Shown here in pieces: positions 37,946-46,166 of a stretch of DNA of 64,000 nucleotides. The stretch is taken from NCBI GenBank assembly GCA_000403275.2, contig KE159599.1, forward strand, positions 1,309,522-1,373,521, given 5' to 3'. This DNA comes from Lachnospiraceae bacterium 28-4. Its GTDB lineage: Bacteria > Bacillota > Clostridia > Lachnospirales > Lachnospiraceae. Within the stretch, counting starts at the first letter, position 1; each line of letters opens with the position of its first letter. Made by a program: the position numbers and the translations under genes. The notes beneath the pieces are model-generated. The model searched no databases and was not told the DNA's origin. It saw nothing but the letters and a program-made list of their open reading frames with translations.

Positions 37946-37982
37946 ATTATATTACATAAATCCTGACAACGTCATGTCAAGG
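37946..37982 (-). promoter_or_regulatory. Promoter of the UDG-like gene with MerR-type palindrome
   Basis: Minus strand: TTGACA (37975-37980) and TGTAAT (37951-37956) 18 bp apart, or TATAAT (37946-37951) 23 bp apart. CCTTGACA-TGACG-TTGTCAGG (37962-37982) is an inverted repeat in the spacer, the geometry used by MerR-family regulators. No MerR gene is in the window. Confidence 0.35.
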
Positions 37983-38025
37983 TTTCTGAATCATCAATCC
38001 GCATACCGGAACTGCATTTCAAATC

Positions 38026-38084
38026 TTGACGCAATCTCTTGAAAATGCTACAATAATCAAAGCTTAACCGATAATTTGGTTAAG
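38026..38084 (+). promoter_or_regulatory. Rubredoxin promoter and leader palindrome
   Basis: TTGACG (38026-38031), 17-bp spacer, TACAAT (38049-38054). Immediately downstream CTTAACC-GATAATTT-GGTTAAG (38063-38084) is a perfect 7-bp inverted repeat at the start of the transcript, a possible operator. Confidence 0.6.
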
Positions 38085-38116
38085 AAATTTTATAACTTTA
38101 TAAGGAGGACTTGGAA

Positions 38117-38290
38117 ATGAAAAAATATTTTTGTAATCCCTGTGGCTACACATATGATCCGGAAAAAGGCGATCCCGAACATGGCATTGCACCCGGTACC
38201 GCTTTTGAAGATATTCCCGATAGCTGGGTATGCCCTGTTTGCGGCATTGACAAAAGTATGTTCCAGCCTTGCATAGATAACTATAACTAA
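38117..38290 (+). CDS. Rubredoxin
   Basis: One-iron electron carrier of 57 residues, typical length. The two FeS4 knuckles are FCNPCGY (Cys about 6 and 9) and VCPVCGI (Cys about 40 and 43), separated by the conserved [16 protein letters not shown] and [18 protein letters not shown] lies 11 bases before the ATG. It has its own promoter and terminator. Likely partners are the flavo-diiron protein (19942) and reverse rubrerythrin (35152) in oxygen and peroxide reduction (inference from family knowledge). Confidence 0.95.
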   Translation: MKKYFCNPCGYTYDPEKGDPEHGIAPGTAFEDIPDSWVCPVCGIDKSMFQPCIDNYN

Positions 38291-38310
38291 AAGCAAATTA
38301 TCTGCAAACA

Positions 38311-38350
38311 AAAACTGCTGCCTTTTCAAACATCGGACAGCAGTTTTTTT
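38311..38350. terminator. Terminator after rubredoxin
   Basis: AAAACTGCTG (38311-38320) and CAGCAGTTTT (38338-38347) with further T residues; lies between convergent genes and could serve both. Confidence 0.8.
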
Positions 38351-38373
38351 ATTTTCTATCGCCTGATTATCTT

Positions 38374-39213
38374 CTATTTCTCCACCGTTACAAATCCGTA
38401 AGTTGCTCTTCCATTTTCCCATATCCCCAGGACTTCGTACACATAATTGCCGTCGGCGCCTTCTATCACCATTTGTCCTTCTTTTTCCGATACCGTTACC
38501 TTTTCTCCTTCCGGCATTTCCTGTCCCTTCCCCAGCAATGAGGAATCATAACGAACCACTTCTACCTCCAAAGGTTCCTCCGAAAAGAGAAGCGTCAAAT
38601 CCAGCGGCTCCGATACCGTAATATCCGCTAACAGCTCTCCCCAGTCCAATACCGGAACACTGTCCGCCACGACTGCATTGCTCAGCCCGTCCTTATCCAT
38701 ATAAACCCATTCATATCCGCCTCTTTCTATCGCTACAGTGACATCCGCCATGGATGTTACATAGTTCACTTGCAGCACAGGCGGTTCCGCCGGATCGGGC
38801 TCCGTATAAAGTTCATCCACGATCTCCTGATACTGATCCGCATCCGAAGGATTTCCCTCCGATTCCACTTTAATTTTTGTCACTCCCGGATACTGCCCCG
38901 GATAAGATTCTGCCATGATTCCGTTTCCATAGATCTTAACAATATTTCCCCTCTTCAGATCACGGAGGGAAATTTTATTTCCATTGATATCCTGTACCTC
39001 GTATGCTTCCTCCGGTGCCGTTACCGTGAAAACTCCTCCCTGTTCGCTGGCGAAAATATATCCGTCTTCTCCATAAGGCACATACATCGCCGTAATCGCC
39101 TCTCCTTCTTCCTCTTTGCCTTTTCCTGCTCCCATTCCATAAATGACCGCCGCCACTATTCCGATTACAACAGCGCACCCTATTATGATCCACATAAATT
39201 TCTTATTTTTCAT
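38374..39213 (-). CDS. Membrane-anchored extracytoplasmic protein of unknown function
   Basis: Protein of 279 residues with a short basic N-terminus and one hydrophobic helix (about 7-27), probably a signal anchor; the rest would be outside. There are two beta-rich parts. The first (about 40-135), with VQDINGNKISLRDLKRGNIV and IMAESYPGQYPGVTKI, looks like small OB-type domains of secreted Firmicutes proteins (DUF3221-like, weak). The second (about 150-279) has no recognisable motif. No lipobox is present. It is transcribed alone, convergent with rubredoxin. Confidence 0.6.
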   Translation of the reverse strand: MKNKKFMWIIIGCAVVIGIVAAVIYGMGAGKGKEEEGEAITAMYVPYGEDGYIFASEQGGVFTVTAPEEAYEVQDINGNKISLRDLKRGNIVKIYGNGIMAESYPGQYPGVTKIKVESEGNPSDADQYQEIVDELYTEPDPAEPPVLQVNYVTSMADVTVAIERGGYEWVYMDKDGLSNAVVADSVPVLDWGELLADITVSEPLDLTLLFSEEPLEVEVVRYDSSLLGKGQEMPEGEKVTVSEKEGQMVIEGADGNYVYEVLGIWENGRATYGFVTVEK

Positions 39214-39330
39214 TATAATACCCTTTCCTCTTCCATTTGATATCCTTATTATAATTATTATAACTGATTATCCATAAAATCATTCAATCCCCAGCAATAC
39301 CTGCTTTTAAATTATGCCGCACAAATAGTA

Positions 39331-40293
39331 TCAACAACATCCTACTGCATTTCTTTTCTCACCCTTATAAAAAGCTTCAATATTCTTATACGTTTCCTCC
39401 ACGACCCTGTTTCTCGCCTCTATGCTCGCCCACGCCAGATGAGGAGTAATAATCAGCTTATTGCTGTCCATCACCTTGCTTAAAGGGTTCGTATCCTTCA
39501 TAGGCTCCGTCCCTGTTACATCCAGCCCTGCTCCCGCGATCATATCTTCCGTCAATGCGGTATACAATGCCCCGTCATCCACTACCGGCCCTCTCGCTAC
39601 ATTAATTAATATCGACGTTTTTTTCATTTTCTTTAGAGCATCCAAATCGATCAGATTCCTTGTCCTGTCGCTCAATGGGCAATGGAGGGAAAGAAAATCC
39701 GATTCTTTTAATAAAGTATCCAGATCCACTCTTTCGTACTCTTTACATGTACTCTTTCCGGAAGCTGAGTAAAAGATAACTTTGCATCCAAACGCCTCCG
39801 CAATCTTCGCCACCCTTCTTCCGATATTGCCCATTCCCACGATTCCCCATACTTTTCCTTCCAGTTCCGTAAAGGGAATATCGAAATTGGAAAATCTGCT
39901 CTGGGAAGCGTACTCCCCGGACTTTACATAATGGTCATAATGATGCAGTTTTTCCAGCACATAAAAGCAAAGGGCAAACGTATGCTGCGCTACCGCAGCG
40001 GTAGAATAATCCACCACATTTACTACCCGTATTCCCTTTTCGTCACAATATTCCAGATCCACATTATCATAACCTGTCGCAAACTCGCAGATCAGCTTTA
40101 CACAGCCCGCCCCTTTCAGCGTTTCCCTGTTCAGGGGCGCTTTATTGGCGATAATAATCTCCGCATCCCTTATCCTTTCCTCTACCTCTCCCGCAATCGT
40201 ATTATGGTATATTTCAAGATCTCCCAGCTCCTTCAGGCGGTCTATGGAAACATCCATGCCCACACTGCCTCTTTCCAGCACTACTATTTTCAT
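39331..40293 (-). CDS. D-2-hydroxyacid dehydrogenase
   Basis: NAD(P)-dependent dehydrogenase of 320 residues that reduces 2-ketoacids. The nucleotide-binding motif GIVGMGNIGRRVAKIAEAFG, the catalytic Arg in NVARGPVVDDGAL, the Glu in AGLDVTGTEP and the active His in TPHLAWAS are all in place. NVVDYSTAAVAQHTFAL is the usual substrate-domain helix. Relatives include glycerate and phenyllactate dehydrogenases; the substrate is not predictable. The ATG at 40293 (AAGGTG upstream) is preferred; the longer frame has no ribosome site. Confidence 0.9.
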   Translation of the reverse strand: MKIVVLERGSVGMDVSIDRLKELGDLEIYHNTIAGEVEERIRDAEIIIANKAPLNRETLKGAGCVKLICEFATGYDNVDLEYCDEKGIRVVNVVDYSTAAVAQHTFALCFYVLEKLHHYDHYVKSGEYASQSRFSNFDIPFTELEGKVWGIVGMGNIGRRVAKIAEAFGCKVIFYSASGKSTCKEYERVDLDTLLKESDFLSLHCPLSDRTRNLIDLDALKKMKKTSILINVARGPVVDDGALYTALTEDMIAGAGLDVTGTEPMKDTNPLSKVMDSNKLIITPHLAWASIEARNRVVEETYKNIEAFYKGEKRNAVGCC

Positions 40294-40444
40294 ATATTCA
40301 ACCACACCTTTCCCCGGCCCGCAAAACAAACCGGAAATATACTTGATTCCGCCCATTCCGGCGGCTACTGTTCGGACACGCTCAAACCGCCGGATTTTAT
40401 TATCTCTCAAATCCGGCGGCCTCCCCATAGGAATGTGTTACTCT

Positions 40445-40705
40445 CTAAATAGCAATATTCATGTTTTCCCTGCAAATGCAAAACTCAATCTTACTCAGGA
40501 CTTCTTCCGCCAGCTTTCTGTCATCCGTATGAAGCCGCAGATCCAGCACCCGATGTAATCCGAATCCTAAAATTCCAAGCATGGATTTCCCGTCTATCAC
40601 ATGCCTTCCACTTCGTAAATCAATATTAAACGGGTAATTTTCAACAGCCAGCACAAATCTCTGGCAGTCTTCCATCGACTGAAACAAAACTCTGATTGGT
40701 TCCAC
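40445..40705 (-). CDS. HPr-like protein lacking the phosphorylation histidine
   Basis: An 86-residue protein, GTG start at 40705 behind a GAGAGAAGG site. The C-terminal half matches the HPr fold seen in a clostridial family of HPr-like proteins: DLRSGRHVIDGKSMLGILGFG followed by LDLRLHTDDRKLAEEVLSKI. The Ser46-type helix (KSMLGILG) is present. The region that should hold His15 of true HPr has no His (FQSMEDCQRFVLAVENYPF), so it cannot carry phosphate in the normal PTS relay. It may be regulatory (inference). It lies about 200 bp after the PTS operon. Confidence 0.7.
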   Translation of the reverse strand: MEPIRVLFQSMEDCQRFVLAVENYPFNIDLRSGRHVIDGKSMLGILGFGLHRVLDLRLHTDDRKLAEEVLSKIEFCICRENMNIAI

Positions 40706-40913
40706 TTTACCTTCTCTCCTTTCATGAAAACATTTTCCGTCCATCCATTCCTATAGCCCCGATTAATTATTTGACTTATTCTAACATACGCCCTTTTGGA
40801 AAGTCAACAAATGAATGGATCAGCCATCCTCCGGCCCGCCACTATCAAAAGGCGGAAGCTATCCGCAGACCGCTCCCGCCTCTTTCCACTATAGCTATTC
40901 TATAAATCCTTTT

Positions 40914-41213
40914 CTACTTTCCGCATATTTTATGCGCCAGCTTCATGACACTCTCTGCGTTGCCCACCGCATAATCCAGGGAAGGTACTGCTGCCATAGG
41001 AATTTGAATTTCTTTCCTCATATCTTCCATACGGTAGCTGGCCTGTGGTGCCACCAGTACACAATCCCAGCCCTCCTGCCATCTCTCCTGCGCTTCGCCA
41101 GTCCCTACTGCGATAATATGCAATTCTTCTCCATGAGAGGCCGCCCATGTCTGCATTTTTTTCATCAAAATACTGCTGGATAAGCCGCCAGCACAGCATA
41201 ACAATACTCTCAT
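40914..41213 (-). CDS. PTS lactose/cellobiose-type EIIB
   Basis: Cytoplasmic phosphocarrier of 99 residues that transfers phosphate from EIIA to the incoming beta-glucoside. The P-loop with the active Cys is at the N-terminus: LLCCAGGLSSSILMKKM. The CC pair is unusual, since one Cys normally precedes the Ala-Gly. The rest (VLVAPQASYRMEDMRKE) fits the Lac family. It is the last gene of the IIA-IIC-GH1-GH1-IIB operon, starting 34 bp after the second glycosidase. Confidence 0.9.
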   Translation of the reverse strand: MRVLLCCAGGLSSSILMKKMQTWAASHGEELHIIAVGTGEAQERWQEGWDCVLVAPQASYRMEDMRKEIQIPMAAVPSLDYAVGNAESVMKLAHKICGK

Positions 41214-41247
41214 TCCTTCCTCTCCTTTCTTTCATCCTTATTCGACA

Positions 41248-42771
<1,524 letters not shown>

Positions 42772-44205
42772 CTAGTCCAAATCCTTGCCATTGCTGGCTA
42801 TTACTTTCTTATACCAGTAAAAACTATCTTTACGGTAACGCTTCATTTCCGCATCTTTCGCTTTTTCGTCATTTTCATCCCTGTCTACATATATAAAACC
42901 ATAACGTTTTGTTATTCCCTCTCTGGTAGATACCAAATCAACAGCGCTCCAGGGACAGTAGCCAATCAGCATGGCTCCTTCGTCAATACCTATCGACATC
43001 TGGCGGATTGTCTCACGCAAATGCTCAATCCGGTAGGCGTCATGCACCGTACCATCCGCTTCCAAAATATCCGGACGGCCATAACCGTTTTCCGTAACGA
43101 TCAGGGGCAAATGATACCTGTCCGTAAGCCTTCTGGCCGTCACCCGGATACAGTAAGGATCAAAACGATGGCCATCCTCGCCCTGCGGAAATTTTACATT
43201 ATTGACTGCTTTCGCGATACCAGGCTTTTCCGCCAGTTTTTGCAAATAACTCATCTTCCTGTTGTCACCGTTCTCCAGTTCACTCAAATCCAACTCATAA
43301 TAATCGCAATGCTCCACCGTATCATTACCATAGCAGTTAAAGCCGATAAAGTCCGGATGGCAGGTACGCATGCATTCAAAATCCCCTTCCTGCACCTCAA
43401 TATGAACTCCATTTTTTTCAAAATAATCATTCAGACTGGCAGGATAACGACCATATACCAAAGCATCCAAATAAAAGTTATTACGCAAATCATCACTATT
43501 CAACGCTGCCAAATAGTTCTCCGGATTGCTGTCCGCCGGATACGCGGTGGTAATATTGGGAGCCGGTCCTATCATTGCATCCGGACACATCTCATGGCAA
43601 AGGTGGATAGCTTTCGCCTGGGCTACCAACTGATTATGGGCCTGACAATATAAATCATTTATATCCTGCAGCTTCATCTTGCCCCCCATCATATCCACAG
43701 CTCCATAATAAATCAGCATATTTTGTTCATTGTAAGTCAGCCAGTATTTGACATCATCCCGGAAGTTCTCAAACAACACTTTGCAGTAATTTACATAAGC
43801 TTCCCCCATCCGGCGGTCTTTCCAACTGCCGTACTTCACCTGCAACGCCAGTGGCAGGTCAAAATGAAAAATAGTAACCAACGGTTCAATACCATATTTA
43901 TGACATTCGTTAAAGACATCTTTGTAAAAATCTATACCCGCCTGGTTTATCTCTCCCTCTCCTTCCGGTAATATCCTGGCCCATGCAATGGACAAGCGGA
44001 ACATCCGAAATCCCATTTCACCCATAAGGGCAATATCGTCTTTGTAGTGATGATAAAAGTCCGAAGCATAGTGGAAAGAACAGCAACCCGGATTTAAAGG
44101 CTTTATATCCCATGTTGTCAATCCTTTCCCATCACAATCATAGCCTCCTTCACATTGGGCGCTTGATGAACTGGCGCCCCATAAGAAATTTTTAGGAAAA
44201 GACAT
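42772..44205 (-). CDS. GH1 6-phospho-beta-glucosidase (second copy)
   Basis: Paralogue of the next gene, 477 residues from the ATG at 44205 behind AAAGGAG. The acid/base motif is LTYNEQNMLIYYG (Glu after Asn) and the nucleophile motif [31 protein letters not shown] marks the N-terminus, and [21 protein letters not shown] carries the phosphate-binding loop. It differs enough from the neighbour to suggest a different beta-linked sugar (for example cellobiose versus gentiobiose or aryl glucosides), which is inference. It starts 27 bp after the EIIC stop. Confidence 0.92.
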   Translation of the reverse strand: MSFPKNFLWGASSSSAQCEGGYDCDGKGLTTWDIKPLNPGCCSFHYASDFYHHYKDDIALMGEMGFRMFRLSIAWARILPEGEGEINQAGIDFYKDVFNECHKYGIEPLVTIFHFDLPLALQVKYGSWKDRRMGEAYVNYCKVLFENFRDDVKYWLTYNEQNMLIYYGAVDMMGGKMKLQDINDLYCQAHNQLVAQAKAIHLCHEMCPDAMIGPAPNITTAYPADSNPENYLAALNSDDLRNNFYLDALVYGRYPASLNDYFEKNGVHIEVQEGDFECMRTCHPDFIGFNCYGNDTVEHCDYYELDLSELENGDNRKMSYLQKLAEKPGIAKAVNNVKFPQGEDGHRFDPYCIRVTARRLTDRYHLPLIVTENGYGRPDILEADGTVHDAYRIEHLRETIRQMSIGIDEGAMLIGYCPWSAVDLVSTREGITKRYGFIYVDRDENDEKAKDAEMKRYRKDSFYWYKKVIASNGKDLD

Positions 44206-44231
44206 AGCAGTCTCCTTTCTGATAATTAAAA

Positions 44232-45545
44232 TTATTCGGCAGTTACAATACCTTCTTCGCTCTCCTGCTCCAGACATTGCTTCTCATATACCTTAAAGAA
44301 GGGGAGGTATACCACATAGCAAACCGGAAACATAAGTGCCGCAAACACGCAGTTTCTCCAATCCAGTGAATTCATAAATGCAGAAAGCACTATCGGCAAA
44401 GTTGTCATAATCAATACCTGAGGATACGCCATCAAGCCAAATGTATACGCAAGCAGCATCAATACCGCTACCACAACCGAGCACAAAATGTATGGAATGA
44501 GCATGATGGAATTGTACATAATCGGATATCCAAAGATCACCGGCTCATTGATATTAAAGATTCCGGGAACCAAAGCCGCCTTTGATACCGTACTGATTCT
44601 TTTGGATTTACTTCTTAATCCCATGACGCACAAAGCTAATGTATTGCCCGTACCACCCATAATACTCAAAGCCCCAAACAAGAATAACGGAGACCATTCC
44701 AGAGGCTGCCCTGCTGCAGCCAGAGAAGAATTCGTCATATACGCCGTTACATACGGAATCATAATTGCATTAAAGGTAATACCGGTACCGTGAATCCCAA
44801 AAAACCACAATAGTTGGCATAAAATAATAATAACAAACATCCCCGGCGTGGAAGTCAGATAACCGATCGGTACGGAAAGCACTTTTGTGATCACCGACGC
44901 CAATGTAAGAGTTCCCTGACTCAAAACCGCAATCAGAATTGACAAACCATACCATACCAAAATGTTAATACCCGTGGGAATAATGGCATTGAAAGAATTT
45001 GCAATTCCTTCCGGTACTACATCTGGCAGTTTGATCATCCAATTATGCCGGATTGCAAATTCGGAAATTGCAACGGAACACAGCCCAATAATCAATGCCA
45101 CAAACATACCACCGGTTCCTAAAGCACCCAAGTTCAACGCTTCGAAAAAACTCTCTCCTCCATCGGCGCTGGCAGACACCACCGGAGACATTACTAAAAT
45201 ATAGCAGACAATCGCCGTAAAACCTGCCTGCATTGTATTCCTCTTTTTCCTTTTGGCATAATTAGAAGCCATAGAGAAACACATAAAAAAGCCCAACAAT
45301 CCCATCGTCAGTTTATAGGGCATATAAAATGCAATATAAGACGGACTCTGGGGACTCCATTTGAAGATCAACTCACCCAAGGCACATATAATCTGGATCA
45401 CAGCGCCTAACATAATGAGTCCCATAGTCGCCCCCATACCGCTCGAGATCGTCGCAAAAATTTCATTTGTTGTCATCTTCTGGCTGATTTGCTGTAATTT
45501 TTTCATAAAATTGCTTTCCGCCAGACGTTCAATCACATTACCCAT
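44232..45545 (-). CDS. PTS cellobiose/lactose-family EIIC permease
   Basis: Integral membrane sugar channel of 437 residues with about 10 transmembrane segments. Family features are the N-terminal LQQISQKMTTNEIFATISSGMGA, the loop VSASADGGESFFEALNLGALGTGGMF and the substrate region INEPVIFGYPIMYN (the conserved Asn-Glu-Pro). It works with the separate EIIA and EIIB of the same operon. The C-terminal tail is acidic. It is second in the operon, 28 bp after IIA. Confidence 0.94.
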   Translation of the reverse strand: MGNVIERLAESNFMKKLQQISQKMTTNEIFATISSGMGATMGLIMLGAVIQIICALGELIFKWSPQSPSYIAFYMPYKLTMGLLGFFMCFSMASNYAKRKKRNTMQAGFTAIVCYILVMSPVVSASADGGESFFEALNLGALGTGGMFVALIIGLCSVAISEFAIRHNWMIKLPDVVPEGIANSFNAIIPTGINILVWYGLSILIAVLSQGTLTLASVITKVLSVPIGYLTSTPGMFVIIILCQLLWFFGIHGTGITFNAIMIPYVTAYMTNSSLAAAGQPLEWSPLFLFGALSIMGGTGNTLALCVMGLRSKSKRISTVSKAALVPGIFNINEPVIFGYPIMYNSIMLIPYILCSVVVAVLMLLAYTFGLMAYPQVLIMTTLPIVLSAFMNSLDWRNCVFAALMFPVCYVVYLPFFKVYEKQCLEQESEEGIVTAE

Positions 45546-45572
45546 TCCAAGAACCTCCTTCTCCGCATTTGC

Positions 45573-45893
45573 CTACTGCTTATCTGATTTTATTTCATGC
45601 AGATAAATCAACTCTCTAATCAATTCCTGCGCCAGCATACTAGTCATCAGATGATCCTGCGAATGCACCAGTAAGATATTTATTTCCGGCCCCTCCCCAT
45701 TCGCTTCGGCAGCCAACATCTCTGTCTGCACATGATGAGCTTTCAGCGCTTTCTCTTCCGATTGGGCTAAAAGCTTTTTCGCCTCTTCAAATTTCCCCTC
45801 TCTGGCTGCGGTTAATGCCTGAAATGCCAATGTCCTTGCGTCACCCGAATGCACAATCAACATCATAGCAACATCTTCCGTACTCTTTGCCAT
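45573..45893 (-). CDS. PTS lactose/cellobiose-type EIIA
   Basis: First phosphocarrier of the system, 106 residues from the ATG at 45893 (AGGAGGT upstream). The phosphorylated His lies in LLVHSQDHLMTS, and the trimer-forming helices include MLIVHSGDARTLAFQALTAA and EAKKLLAQSEEKALKAH. It is the first gene of the operon, downstream of a consensus sigma-A promoter. Confidence 0.94.
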   Translation of the reverse strand: MAKSTEDVAMMLIVHSGDARTLAFQALTAAREGKFEEAKKLLAQSEEKALKAHHVQTEMLAAEANGEGPEINILLVHSQDHLMTSMLAQELIRELIYLHEIKSDKQ

Positions 45894-45910
45894 AACTTTT
45901 ACCTCCTTCT

Positions 45911-45974
45911 GGCACGGGTATCGCCCGTCCCTGTTTCTAAAACGGACTATACAGGTTTTATAAAGCTCTGTCAA
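45911..45974 (-). promoter_or_regulatory. Promoter of the PTS operon with 5'-leader inverted repeat
   Basis: Minus strand TTGACA (45969-45974), 17-bp spacer, TATAGT (45946-45951). ACGGG-cgata-CCCGT lies in the leader between start site and ribosome site (within 45911-45931). No usable sigma-54 element in this orientation was seen. Confidence 0.65.
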
Positions 45975-46013
45975 ACACTCTTCCTCCCTGCTTTTCCTTC
46001 CAGAATAAACATT

Positions 46014-46080
46014 TCCGTCTTTTTTTGAACACTAAAAGACGGCAAAACTTTCTACTTCGAAATATTTACCGTCTTTTTTT
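46014..46080 (-). terminator. Terminator region after the LevR-type gene, with three alternating arms
   Basis: AAAAGACGGCAAA (46034-46046) pairs with TTTACCGTCTTTT (46065-46077). A third arm CCGTCTTTT (46015-46023) can pair with the same middle segment, so two hairpins exclude each other. It lies just downstream of the regulator and upstream of the PTS promoter. Confidence 0.65.
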
Positions 46081-46166
46081 ATTTTTATCCATTATTTGTT
46101 TATACACTATACAGAAAAGGAATTAAATACTATTTCTCTATTATACACTCTTATTTTCTAATATTT

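Noticed and set aside
45910..45926. TGGCACG-N4-TCGC, close to a sigma-54 promoter
   Set aside because: It is on the plus strand, pointing away from the PTS operon into the antisense of the regulator, and has one mismatch in the key -12 element. It is part of the leader inverted repeat.
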